Source of the DNA: Cladocopium goreaui
Taxonomy: Eukaryota > Sar > Dinophyceae > Suessiales > Symbiodiniaceae
Assembly: GCA_947184155.2 (NCBI GenBank)
Contig: CAMXCT020000832.1
Location: 124,001 to 188,000, forward strand
DNA: 64,000 nt
Direction: 5' to 3'
Of the stretch, positions 1-9,640 are shown piece by piece. The translations under genes and the position numbers were made by a program. The number at the start of each line of letters is the position of its first letter. The first letter of the stretch is position 1. The notes under the pieces are model-generated. The model did no database searches and was not told where the DNA came from. It worked only from the letters and a program-made list of their open reading frames with translations.

Positions 1-299
1 ACATGTGTATAACTATAGACTATGTATGTATATGTATATATATACATATACATTGCTCTGTCATTGCTCTGTCCATGCTACAACGTTGCAAGGAAAGATG
101 TGAAACATGATATGCAGGCATATTCCAATGGGAGAATCCGTGAAGAAACCTTGACACAGATTTGAAGTTTTCATCATCCCAAATAGGTCGGAAACTGAAA
201 GATTATCATTGCTTAGTTCATGTTTATTGGGGGAGAAAAAAATAAGCTTCGGTGGTATCCCCAACAGCCGCAACGTTTTATTTTTACAAATCTTTCTGA

Positions 300-1330
300 A
301 GCGTGCTGCGAAGCCAAGCGCTGGAACCTTCTCCAGAACCCTGTTGAACTTGACTTGGCTTTGCACCAAGGCTTCCTGGAGCCTTCTCCGGAACCTTCTC
401 CGGAACCCTGTTGAACCTGACCTCGCTCTGCACCAAAGCCTCCCAGACCTTCTCCGGAACCTTCTCCAGAACCCTGTTGAACCTGACCTGGCTCTGCACC
501 AAAGCCTCCCGGAACCTTCTCCGGAACCCTGTTGAACCTGACTGGCTCTGCACCAAAGCCTCCCCGACCTTCTCCGGAACCTTCTCCGGAACCTTGTTGA
601 ACCTGACTTGGCTTTGCACCAAGGCTTCCTGAACCTTCTCCGGAACCTTCTCCAGAACCCTGTTGAACCTGACCTGGCTCTGCACCAAAGCCTCCCCGAC
701 CTTCTCCGGAACCTTCTCTGGAACCTTGTTGAACCTGACTTGGCTTTGCACCAAGGCTTCCCGGAACCTTCTCCGGAACCTTCTCCAGAACCTTCTCCGG
801 AACCCTGTTGAACCTGACCTGGCTCTGCACCAAAACCACCTGGGACTTTTCTCCGGAACTTCCGGAACCTTCTCGGGAACCTGACCTGGCTCTGCACCAA
901 AGCCTCCCAGACCTTCTCCGGAACCTTCTCCGGAACCCTGTTGAACTTGACCTGGCTCTGCACCAAAGCCTCCCGGAACCTTCTTCGGAACCCTGTTGAG
1001 GAACCTTCTCCGGAACCCTGTTGAACCTGACCTGGCTCTGCACCAAGGCTCTCCGGAACCTTCTCCGGAACCTTCTCCGGAACCCTGTTGAACCTGACTT
1101 GGCTTTGCACCAAGGCTTCCCGGAACCTTCTCCAGAACCTTCTCGGTAACCCTGTTGAACCTGACCTGGCTCTGCACAAAGCCTCCCAGACTTTCTCCGG
1201 AACCTTCTCCGGAACCTTCTCCGGAACCCTGTTGAACCTGACCTGGCTCTGCACCAAAGCCTCCCAGACCTTTTTCGGAACCTTCGGAGCCTTCTCCGGA
1301 ACGTCGTTGAACCTGACCCGGCGCCTGCAC
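300..1330. repeat. GC-rich minisatellite
   Basis: Tandem array built from a unit of about 60 bp: CTGGCTCTGCACCAAAGCC, then one to four copies of the 12-mer CTTCTCCGGAAC, then CTGTTGAACCTGAC. The number of 12-mers differs between units. All three minus frames stay open for over 1 kb because the 12-mer reads without stops as RRFR, EGSG or KVPE, so the long minus ORFs are a property of the repeat. The EGSG frame gives a Gly/Gln/Glu-rich repeat (GFGAEPGQVQQ) that could be translated as part of a low-complexity protein, but I see no splice sites or unique coding sequence attached. An embedded coding tail cannot be excluded. Confidence 0.85.
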
Positions 1331-1790
1331 CAGTGCACACCGGAGCTATTCTGGGCTGAAGACCCCATTCGCTTAGGCGGTTGGGGAAAAACATTGTATG
1401 TAAATCTATCATCAATTATATACTGATCGTTATATAGTGATGATATCCACATGTTAGATACTTAAATCACCTTAAATCCTAAATCCCCCACTATCATCCC
1501 ATTATCATCCCATTTTAATCTCATGAAATACCATAGGAACCCATGATTTACTAAAACTTAAGATCGATGTAATTTTGGTTATATCCCCATGTGATCCTGG
1601 ATGGGCTCCGCCTCGCCCCTCTGCCTGGGGTGCCTCCGAGGCCTGTTTGGTGGTCTGACGTAAGACCTCGCAGGGGGTGGCTCAGGGCTCCGTGTCTGCA
1701 GCCAATGGCCAATGGAGAAATGATCTCAGAAATACGTGAATCATAGTGGAAATTGTTTGGATGAAATTGGGGGTTCTAAGTTTTGAGATA

Positions 1791-1895
1791 TACTCTGGTA
1801 ATTTAACGGCGTGCTGTGGAAAATCGTCATGTTTGAAATAGCTAAACCATCTATAAATCGGCCATTTTCCATAGCTAAGTAAATTACCGGAGGGT
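1791..1895. repeat. Family A inverted-repeat element
   Basis: Degenerate copy: left end TACTCTGGTAATTTAAC, right end AAATTACCGGAGGGTA, with the usual internal GGAAAAT and CCATTTTCCATAGCTA arms. Confidence 0.75.
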
Positions 1896-2103
1896 AAGCC
1901 CACGTGGGAAAGCATGGAACAGTGATCAAAGAGAGCCACACTATTCATTGAGAAACGTTTGGCAGGCTACGGGGCTTTCCGGAAAAAAACTTAGGGAGGT
2001 GATCCGCAGTGGTCAATCGGTAGAGTGTGTTCGAAAATTGACCGTACCCCAAGAGTGTTTGCATTTGAACAGCGAAAATGATGATTGTCCAGCAGGGTAG
2101 AAC

Positions 2104-2207
2104 TACCCTCTGGTAAACTAACATAGTTATTGAAAATGGCGATTTATAGTGGATTTTCCCATTAAAAATGGTGATTTTCCATGGTTATGTTAGTTTACCG
2201 GAGGGTA
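2104..2207. repeat. Family A inverted-repeat element
   Basis: Well-preserved 104-bp copy with TACCCTCTGGTAAACTAAC at the left and GTTAGTTTACCGGAGGGTA at the right. TA on both outer sides fits a TA target duplication as in Tc1/mariner-derived (Stowaway-like) MITEs. Confidence 0.85.
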
Positions 2208-2563
2208 CCCGATTTTCTCGGGAACGAAAACCTTGGGTAGTGGAGGATCATCCCGCTTCTGCAAGTGGCTAGTGGCCTTAGTTCACCCATGGAAATTGGA
2301 CAATGAATGAATCGAGGACTAACCCGGGATATCAACCACTTACAGGGTGGGGTCCCCCAGTTATAAGTGGTTTATAGACCCCATGAATACTATATATATA
2401 TACTTATACCCAAACGTCAACCGAATGAACTGTCGACTTAGCTATCATAAATCAGCTACAAATCCCATGAAACCAGATTAAAAACTCCATTTTTATGGAC
2501 CAAATCACCATGTTCCCCTGGTTTTCCCATGGTTTTCCTATGGTTTTTCCCATGGTCCTCATA

Positions 2564-2935
2564 TGTCCGGATGCCCACCTCTCGAGGTACAGGCTTCACA
2601 CAGGCCAGAGGCACCTCCTGGGTCCCGTGGATGCCGACAAAAATGCTCGCGCCACAATGGGAAAACATACCCTCTGGTAGTTTAACATAGCTATGGTATA
2701 GATGGCCCATAGAAATAGATGGTTTACCATGGTTTACCTATTATAAATGGACCATTTTCCATGGCTATGTTAGTCATAACCAGAGGGTAGGCTTTTTTTT
2801 CCAAGACATCTGGGGTTCTTCAGCAATTTTATGGGGAACGGAGGTTTGAACCTGGGTTTTTTTCGCCACTGGTCGTTTTGGGATAGCTACAATCGGTCGA
2901 CCAAGACCGCGATCCAGCTGGATGCCCTGCAACTC
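2564..2935 (-). CDS. Candidate exons, unknown protein, on both sides of a family A element
   Basis: Two minus-strand coding-like blocks flank the element at 2668-2789. The upstream block (2935 down to 2790) is open as GIQLDRGLGRPIVAIPKRPV and ends IAEEPQMSWKKKPTL at the element's CTCTG|GTTATG end. The downstream block (about 2663 down to 2564) is open as CGASIFVGIHGTQEVPL followed by KPVPREVGIRTYED. Splicing CTCTG| to CCAGAG| keeps a frame open (WVCFPIVARAFLS) but not the more protein-like CGASIF frame, so the junction or an extra exon is unresolved. No family recognised. Confidence 0.4.
2668..2789. repeat. Family A inverted-repeat element
   Basis: 122-bp copy, TACCCTCTGGTAGTTTAAC to CATAACCAGAGGGTA, lying between two minus-strand coding-like blocks. 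Confidence 0.85.
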
Positions 2936-3122
2936 TTCAGTTCAAGCTGAATAACCCCATGTTTCCACTGATTTTTGGTGTAAAATTCCCATCAACATCC
3001 ATCAACTCCATCAAAATCTCCATCAAAATCCATTTCTTCATGCTTTTTCCCATTGAAAAGTTCGTTCTATTTCCCATGGCAACCCATGGCGTGAAAAATG
3101 GGTGGATTTTGAGTGATGCTTT

Positions 3123-3262
3123 TTGCGCCTGAAAGTCAGGAGCCGCCTTGATCTTCCAGACTTCGGGACACCTCAGATGTCCGACAGCGCTGGGTGCGAT
3201 CGCCAAGAGATCCCGCAGATCCGAACTGATCCCCGGATCCGAATTCACTGGGTCTCCAGGGC
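3123..3262 (-). CDS. Candidate exon, unknown protein
   Basis: GC-rich block in AT-rich DNA. The minus frame reads GDPVNSDPGISSDLRDLLAI and continues into GHLRCPEVWKIKAAPDFQAQ. A plus frame (SRLDLPDFGTPQMSDSAG) with an acceptor TTTTTGCGCCTGAAAGTCAG at its left is almost as good. I favour minus because the neighbouring blocks at 2.5-2.9 kb read better there. No domain recognised. Confidence 0.3.
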
Positions 3263-4300
3263 AAGAGCCGCGCAGCACGGCCTAGGGCCCCATAGCCATC
3301 CTGAAATCTGGGGAAATCTGGGGATGGATCTGGGGGAGATGAGCAAAGCCCAAAAAAATGTCCATTGCTTCATGATTTTTCCAATGGTTTTCCATCTGAG
3401 TCATGACATTCATTTAAAAAAATCAATTGATACAGGTGTATAATCCATGAAATATGTGATCTCTATTATATAGACATATATATATATAATCTCATTACTT
3501 TCCTAGATATAATCCTGTTTCTCGTTTTTTGTGGCCATAATTTTGGGATATGGCTATGGCTTAAAACCATACCTGCTTTTCACACTAAAATAGTTGGTAA
3601 ATAGATGTTCGCCCCAAATATCTGGTTGGTTCCCAGCTCCCTGAGTAAAAGTTCAACTTCTAGTCATCAGGTATAAACTACCATGATAACTACCATGATC
3701 CCAAAAAAAACTCAAAGTCTAAGAGAATGGCTGGGAACCATCATGATACACAGCAGCTACGTGGATGCGCATCCCAGGCATTTATATTTGGGGAAATGTC
3801 GCTACTCCAAGTGGGATATACCCTCTGGTAATCAAACGATATGAAACGTGGCAATGGAAAATCGACCATTGATTCCATTGATTCCAACGATTTTTCCAGC
3901 TGGAAACCTCCATGCGGTGGGGGATTTTTTTTCCTGCCACGTTTGATTTTCCAGAGGGCATTTCTTACTCTAGCGCGGAAGTTCCAGATTTTAGTGGTTC
4001 TATAGCCATAACAAAAAAGGGGTTAATGTCAACCCTGGATTCATAAACCCCAAACGGCTGTAAAAAAAATGGGGGTACCATTGACCATTTAAGTATCAGA
4101 TTATCACTCTTTGGGGAATACCCCCCTAATTAATAAACCTAGTTATAGGGGTTATATCATTTATATCCCAACTTATGGTGAATTCGCCATGGTTATACCT
4201 ATGGCACTATCACCATAAAAGGGCGCGTCTTGATGACACCAGTAAGTGTAAACCCCAAAAAACACCCCAGTTGCAAATTTAAGGCGTTAAAAAACATGGT
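3263..4300. other. Repeat-rich spacer; no gene seen
   Basis: Contains a short plus ORF without splice support, a family E-like remnant near 3560-3640, and a diverged inverted-repeat element at 3819-3960 sharing the CCCTCTGGTAATC / CCAGAGGGC ends. Several homopolymer A/T runs. Confidence 0.4.
3819..3960. repeat. Diverged family A-like element
   Basis: Ends CCCTCTGGTAATCAAACG and CGTTTGATTTTCCAGAGGG are inverted repeats, extended inwards by ACGTGGCA / TGCCACGT. The middle differs from other copies, so this may be a subfamily. Confidence 0.7.
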
Positions 4301-4404
4301 TACCCTCTGGTAAACTAACATAGCAATGGAAAGTCACCATTTTTAATGGGAAATCTCACTATAAATGGCCATTTTCCATGGCTATGTTAGTTTACCAGAG
4401 GGTA
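4301..4404. repeat. Family A inverted-repeat element
   Basis: Near-consensus 104-bp copy, TACCCTCTGGTAAACTAAC to GTTAGTTTACCAGAGGGTA. A plus frame stays open from its right-hand CCAG| for about 50 codons into the GC-rich block at 4449. Confidence 0.9.
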
Positions 4405-4426
4405 TCCCGAGCCCAAGCCATGGTTA

Positions 4427-4560
4427 TCACCATGGTTCTCCCAGTTCGAAAGATGCCTGGCCGGCCTGGCCCTCGAGCGAGGACCGGCGCTCCAAGCTGC
4501 CGCGAACGGACTCCGCCGTGAAGCGCCTCAGGGCGTGGCGTTTCCGGTGCAAAAAAAACG
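4427..4560 (-). CDS. Candidate exon, strand uncertain
   Basis: GC-rich block. The minus frame has the higher GC at third positions and reads RKRHALRRFTAESVRGSLER then SSLEGQAGQASFELGEPW with a stop, but its acceptor lacks a clear AG after the T-run. The plus frame PKPWLSPWFSQFERCLAGL continues to VAFP with a donor CCG|GTGCAA and could start at the CCAG| of the element ending at 4404. I cannot decide between them. No domain recognised. Confidence 0.3.
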
Positions 4561-4877
4561 GGGAGTTGACCATGAGAAAATGTTGAGCTTCATAGGGTTT
4601 TAACGAAGTTTCACCATACCAGAAAAATAGCTTCTTTTTTGCCACAGTCATATATAGAGATTTACCAAATGCCTCGAAATACCCAAGTTTTTGGACCCCA
4701 AGTAATGAATAGGTCCAATACATTCCAGCAATGGCAAGATGGGATGGAGAACCCTCAAAATCCCAAGTCCCTAGTTGGAGAATCACTGATCAATTGGTTT
4801 TTTTTATAACTGTGGTTGCTATCTATAACTATAACTATGAGCTTAAGTATAACTATGGCTAAATAATACTAATAACT

Positions 4878-4981
4878 ATGGTAACTAACCAGCATAACTA
4901 TGGAAAATTACCATTTTATTTTTGGTAGATCAACTATTTCTATGGTCATGTTCAATAGCTATGTGGCTTTACCAGATGGTA
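4878..4981. repeat. Degenerate family A element
   Basis: ATGGTAACTAACCAGCATAAC at the left and AGCTATGTGGCTTTACCAGA at the right, with the internal GGAAAATTACCATTTT arm intact. Confidence 0.65.
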
Positions 4982-5034
4982 TATCATATATCCCTACCTC
5001 GATGATCTACCATGCCTCCAAATGGTTTGTGGGC

Positions 5035-5220
5035 AGGCTGCATGGCAGGATCCGGCACACCCGTGCCACACCCGTCTGAGACGCCGGTCATGTACACCAA
5101 CAGCCACACGCTCTGCATCAACGTCGACATACCTCAGCTGCTGACGGAGCTGCACCATGCTGATGGATCCAACAACTGCAATCCCGGTGACTGCGCTGCT
5201 GCATGTTGCCATAGCAGCCC
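5035..5220 (+). CDS. Candidate exon, unknown protein
   Basis: Follows TTTGTGGGCAG| and ends CCCAG|GTATGA, a good donor. It reads SGTPVPHPSETPVMYTNSHT, then LCINVDIPQLLTELHHADGS, then NNCNPGDCAAACCHSSPG, with about 65% G/C at third positions and a Cys-rich end. The minus strand is also open, with a donor CTGAG|GTATGT inside the block, so an antisense call (SAVTGIAVVGSISMVQLRQQ) remains possible. No family recognised. Confidence 0.45.
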
Positions 5221-5499
5221 AGGTATGAAAACGCCACCTGGCCCAAGCTCTGGGTGTCATCAAGTGCCGTTGCATAGACATCCCGGCAACGGTTATCCTC
5301 TGCTAATCAAAGCTAGCAATCAGAACTCCCCATTGATGGGAAGATATCCAAAGTGACGAAGCTGGCTAAACTATGATATTGATGGTAATATATCATATTA
5401 TATTCTGTTGTTGTTGAAATTCTTGTCAGCTACACATAGCTATACTATCCAGAAATATACATATCTCTGGCTAAATCATCATATCTCATTAACCTGAAA

Positions 5500-5710
5500 G
5501 TGCGGCTATTTTGGGATAGGTACCCCATATATGTATCTATCTATCTATCTATCTATCTATATATATATATATTAACCATCATTCCAGTGAGGTCGCAGGG
5601 TTCGGTCATTGATATTGCGCTAACCTGAAAAGTTCGGCCATGGCTGGGGATGATTCCCCCCAAATCCCAACCGTGATTCCAGGCTTCGGTCACGACGTGA
5701 GGTCATTTTT
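5500..5710. repeat. Family F copy and GATA tract
   Basis: A (TATC)n tract at 5535-5560, then a family F copy at 5584-5705: TAACCTGAAAAGTTCGGCC, a middle GGGATGATTCC, and GATTCCAGGCTTCGGTCACG. The same modules recur near 18.5, 20.1 and 21.1 kb. Confidence 0.6.
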
Positions 5711-6192
5711 TTTACCCAGATTGTTAAATCAAATCTCAACATCAGATAAATCCCACGTAAATCACATAGAAATCCCATATAGATCCCATAGAAATCCCAT
5801 ATAGATCCCATAGAAATCCCATAGAAATCCCATGTAAATCCCCATTTATCATGGTTGAATCATGTTGAATCAGTGGGAGACCTTCACAGCTGGCACCAGC
5901 TGGCACCAGTTTTTCGCCCCAGAAGATCATCCCAGAGAGCGGCAGGCAGTAACTTAGTAGTGTAATACTGGGTATTCTTACTTAAAGTTACTTAAGTTAT
6001 TTAGTATTTTAAAGCTAATGAACTCAGATCTCAGTGATCTCAGTGTAAAAAACCATCATAGCTGGTGTACTAAATGATAGCTAAGTATTACTTCATTACT
6101 TACTATAACTCAGTTAATTGATGATTTGTTCAGCCACATCTCATAAGCATCATAACCACATGTAATCGTTTCACAATCTCAGCTTAATTTCC

Positions 6193-6340
6193 AGATACTC
6201 TCCAGTAAACTAACATAGCTATGGTATGGAAATCACCATGTCTACGCTCCAGTAAACTAACATAACCATGGAAAATCACCATTGTTAATAGGTAAATCAT
6301 CTATAAATGGGCCATTTTCCATAGCTATGTTAAACTACCA
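6193..6340. repeat. Nested or duplicated family A copy
   Basis: Two successive left ends (CTCTCCAGTAAACTAACATA and CGCTCCAGTAAACTAACATA) precede one right half (CCATTTTCCATAGCTATGTT), so one copy seems to have landed in, or duplicated, another. Confidence 0.65.
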
Positions 6341-6497
6341 TGTCGGGTAAATATGTCCAATGGGTAAATCATCGAACTAGATGGATCCGATCAGCTCCAG
6401 TTCACAAACTCCGAATAAAAACAGCAGAACATCCCCCAATCTCACAGGCTGTGCGTGACCTTTTCAAGCACCAATTTTCGAGGTCACAAAAAAAAGG

Positions 6498-6613
6498 TAC
6501 CCTCTGGTTATTTAACATAGCCATGGAAAATGGCCCATTTATAGATGGTTTACCTGGGTTTACCTATTAAAATGGTGATTTTCCATGGCTATGTTAGTCA
6601 TAACCAGAGGGTA
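6498..6613. repeat. Family A inverted-repeat element
   Basis: 116-bp copy, TACCCTCTGGTTATTTAAC to CATAACCAGAGGGTA. A short plus frame (AVRDLFKHQFSRSQKK) after the acceptor CAATCTCACAG| runs into its left end. Confidence 0.85.
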
Positions 6614-6647
6614 TAAAAATCTATAAAAATGTCACATCTAACCATCC

Positions 6648-6722
6648 CAGGGCCGCAGAAGGCAGCAGGGCGCCTTACAAAGAAGCTCCATCAAGGCCTG
6701 GCGCAAAGCCCACGGATGAAAC
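6648..6722 (-). CDS. Candidate exon, strand uncertain
   Basis: The minus frame reads HPWALRQALMELLCKAPCCL then LRPW with a high share of G/C third positions, and is preceded by TTTTTTTGTTTCGGAAG|. A donor TTT|GTAAGG lies inside it, so the exon may end after MELL. Two plus frames are also open. No domain recognised. Confidence 0.3.
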
Positions 6723-6801
6723 TTCCGAAACAAAAAAAGGGAGCTTTGACAATGATGGAAAGATTTATATAGAGGCTATAGAGGTTATATATATATATAT
6801 A

Positions 6802-6883
6802 TGTCATTATATAGATGGTTCCTTCTACATCATATAACAATAACAATGATCATATGATATAGAACCATCTATATAATGACATA
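6802..6883. repeat. Perfect hairpin
   Basis: ATGTCATTATATAGATGGTTC at the left is matched by its exact reverse complement about 60 bp on (starting GAACCATCTATATAATGACA), giving a 21-bp perfect stem. AT-rich DNA with no gene surrounds it. Confidence 0.8.
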
Positions 6884-7139
6884 TAAACATCTTTGATGGT
6901 GTTTGAAACATGATGAAATATTTTAATATATAACTTGATATATAACATATAGACATCTAACAGTTATACCGTGATCATCAGAATATAGGCATCTAACATC
7001 AAATGATTCAAACTCAAACTAGTCAAAAATCTGGACAAATTTTGGATTTAACACACCAAGAAGGTCGTTTGCCTATCAAACTAGACATCTAACCTTCAAA
7101 AATACTGGCACGAATAAACGTCTCAAAAAAATTGCTATG

Positions 7140-7255
7140 CATTTGACCCTCCGCATGCCACGAACGGTCCAAGTCTCTGGAGATCGCAGAAAGGCGCTGC
7201 AGGGTTCGTTCTTCGCACCCTGACCGGGGCGGCCGAGGCTGGGGGGCCTGGATTT
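7140..7255 (-). CDS. Candidate exon, strand uncertain
   Basis: GC-rich block. The minus frame PPSLGRPGQGAKNEPCSAFL then RSPETWTVRGMRR follows AAATCCAG| and ends near GGAGG|GTCAAA. Plus frames are open too. No domain recognised. Confidence 0.3.
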
Positions 7256-7289
7256 TTTTTTCGCTGGCTGATGCTTTGGGTCAAGCTTC

Positions 7290-8042
7290 AAATCACTGGA
7301 TTGGTTTTGTTGGGAAAATCTTGGATTGGTTTTGTTGGGAAAATCTTAACCGGAAACCCTGGTTAAAATACCATCAAATTGATCGGGCTTTCCGGTTTCA
7401 ATTTTCCCATCATCCAATTCTATGATCAAAACCAGAGAAAAATCCCGGTGGTATGAGATCTACACAAGTCCCAAATGTGTAGCCTCTGGTAATCTTTGAG
7501 ATGCTGTTTGAGATCCCCCATATCCAATGATCCCAAAATGCCCAAATGGGGGTGTCCTAAGGCATAGGGGCACCCGCAGTTATCATCCGTGTTATTTAGT
7601 AGGATTTTCCCTTCAATAAATCATCCAGCGTTTTTGGGTACCCCCATCTATGGAAACCATGGTGATTTATATAATCCATCTCATTTACCATCATTAACAA
7701 TCATTAACCATCATTGATCATCATTGTTAATAAGCTGATGGATATATTAACATATATATCATATATTAATGATCGATCATATATTAATCATCATCATTAA
7801 CAATATGTGATTAAATAGTGTGATATATTATAATATCATCATTGTTAAAAATATGATATATTAATCAATCGTTATGATATATCAATATATGGCAGTGTGT
7901 CAAAACCAATAGTACCCCTTCTGTTCACATCAAAATAGCTGGGATTTATGGATGTTCATCCCACTAAAAATGATATTATATAATAGGATATAATAGGTAT
8001 TGATCCATAGCCATATTAATATGATCATTGTTAAAATTATAT
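7290..8042. other. AT-rich spacer; no gene seen
   Basis: Holds a solo family A end near 7483 (GCCTCTGGTAATC), family D-like sequence at 7547-7664 (GGGGCACCCGCAGTTATCATC), TAATCATCAT-type runs, and a family E left half near 7888 (GTGTGTCAAAACC). Confidence 0.45.
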
Positions 8043-8149
8043 TACCCTCTGGTAAACTCACATAACTATGGGAAATCACCATTTTCAATAGAAAAATCCA
8101 CTATTTCTATGGCCATTTTCAATAGCTATTTTGACATAACCAGAGGGTA
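8043..8149. repeat. Family A inverted-repeat element
   Basis: 107-bp copy, TACCCTCTGGTAAACTCAC to GACATAACCAGAGGGTA. Its right end directly abuts the coding block at 8150-8249. Confidence 0.9.
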
Positions 8150-8249
8150 ACATATCTATGTCGGATTTTCTTTTCGGCCTCCCGCAACCTCATAGAGATG
8201 ATCTCCCAGGGCAGCATCAACCTGATTTTCACAGTGCAGGGGGACGACT
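8150..8249 (+). CDS. Coding block sandwiched between two family A elements
   Basis: The plus frame runs from the CCAG|AGGGTA end of the left element, reads IFFSASRNLIEMISQGSINL then IFTVQGDDS, and stops at TCG|GTGATT, which aligns with the left end of the next, degenerate element. The minus frame (TVKIRLMLPWEIISMRLREA) is equally open and would use the same element ends as acceptor and donor. No domain recognised. Confidence 0.4.
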
Positions 8250-8533
8250 CGGTGATTTACCCATAAAAATAGCTATGGAAAATGGCCCATAGAAATAGAT
8301 GATTTACCCAGCTATAAACCTCCATTTATTTTTGGGATTTTCCATGGCTATGTTAAATAACCAGATGGTATCACCTGGACCCATTAGATGATTTACCCAT
8401 TAGACATATTTACCCGACATGGTAGTTTAACATAGCTATGGTATAGATGGCCCTAACCGAAATAGATGATTTACCTATTAAAACATATTAATAGCATGGT
8501 TATGTTCCAGTTCGTTATGTAAAAGTTGACCAG
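8250..8533. repeat. Two degenerate family A elements in tandem
   Basis: 8250-8371 begins CTCGGTGATTTACCC (eroded left end) and ends AAATAACCAGATGGTA. 8432-8533 begins GGTAGTTTAACATAGC and ends AAAAGTTGACCAGAGGCTA. Confidence 0.65.
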
Positions 8534-8766
8534 AGGCTATAGCATGGTGCTGTTTTGTGTCAACATGCAGCTACCTTGGAAGTTTGGAAGTTGTTCAGTC
8601 TTCAGAGCCAGCTACGCTTCAGCTTTCGAGAGGCCCAAAAGTGCAATACACTGCCAGTAGAATCCAAAAAATTGAATAAAACCGTCAGAAAAAATTCGTG
8701 GGGTCACACTAGGATCACCTTTCTTATTGACTGCTTATAGTAACCTGGGTTTTTCAATCTTTCCAG

Positions 8767-9640
8767 GAAGCCCAGATCGCGCTTGGGCGGTACCGAAGCT
8801 GGCCTCAGGGATGGAGAAATTGTCCATGCGGAGGAAAGAGCGGTATACCCTATGACAATTTGTCAGGTATGACCTATATCTACCTATATCCTATGGGATG
8901 GTACAGTATCCTATGACCTATATCTACCCTTTGTCAGGTCAAATCTGAATTGTGAAGATTTCATGAGAACGCATGGGGATTTTTTTAGGGATACTGTAGC
9001 GGTTGGAAAACTGGGATGCGGCTGGTGGCTTATGTAGATGGCATGATGTCCATACTGGGATTCCTTCGAACCGATAGATGTCCAACCCCCACCTGATGGG
9101 TTATAAACTATGCGTTTCCCACCGCGAATAGTTGGCCGACCGTGGATCGTTGGAATTGCCTGGTAGCATGGACATCCCAGCACTACTGTATGTCTCTCTA
9201 CTGAAGGCGTTGGAGCCTTCCCCAAACCAATACCTGAACCGAAAGGAGACATTTCCAACCGTTTATCGCTCTCTTGTTCAACAAAGCATGAACTTGCAGT
9301 GATGTTTCCCAAGTTTTTCGCCAATATGTTCCCACCCACTTGTTCATACAGTTTGGCAGGTTTTCCAGGTTTTAATCCACCTTTTTCCCATTTTGTTTCA
9401 TGATTTCATGGCTATTCCAGAGTTTTTCCACCTTTCTCCCCACCACTTCGGGTTGCACTTCCCCAACCCCCACGTCCCCCACGTCCCCCACGTCCCCCCG
9501 TCGCCTGTAGGGAGCCGCGGCGCTTCAACGAGGCTGAGCTCACAGGCGACGAGGTGGTGGTCTTGGAGGTTTCCGGCGACGGCGAGGCCGTGAAGCGCTT
9601 CTTCTCCACCCCAGACAGCATCGCCCTGACGGAGCGATGA
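8767..9640 (+). CDS. 3-prime part of a + strand gene, unknown protein
   Basis: Exon 8767-8866 has a strong acceptor (TTTTTCAATCTTTCCAG|G) and donor (CAG|GTATGA), and reads KPRSRLGGTEAGLRDGEIVH then AEERAVYPMTICQ. The terminal exon 9511-9640 follows CGTCGCCTGTAG| and reads EPRRFNEAELTGDEVVVLEV then SGDGEAVKRFFSTPDSIALT and ER, stopping at TGA 9638-9640, with over 90% G/C at third positions. The two are out of phase if joined directly, so another exon probably lies between them. The second exon is acidic with a beta-strand-like VVVLEV core. No family recognised. Confidence 0.5.
8911..9339 (-). CDS. Open frame of 142 codons, probably not a gene
   Basis: An uninterrupted minus frame lies inside the intron region of the + strand exons. 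It contains GCPCYQAIPTIHGRPTIRGG and then NPSGGGWTSIGSKESQYGHH. Composition is protein-like, but there is no splice or start context and ORFs of this length occur by chance in a window this size. It could be a decayed repeat fragment. Confidence 0.15.
   Translation of the reverse strand: MGGNILAKNLGNITASSCFVEQESDKRLEMSPFGSGIGLGKAPTPSVERHTVVLGCPCYQAIPTIHGRPTIRGGKRIVYNPSGGGWTSIGSKESQYGHHAIYISHQPHPSFPTATVSLKKSPCVLMKSSQFRFDLTKGRYRS

Larger units (their letters stand above)
1340..2495. other. Spacer with family A elements; no gene seen
   Basis: AT-rich DNA without a convincing exon. It holds family A inverted-repeat elements at 1791-1895 and 2104-2207 and a short half copy of family C near 2345-2385 (GGTCCCCCAGTTATAAGTGG). 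The small ORFs here have no splice-site support. Confidence 0.5.
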
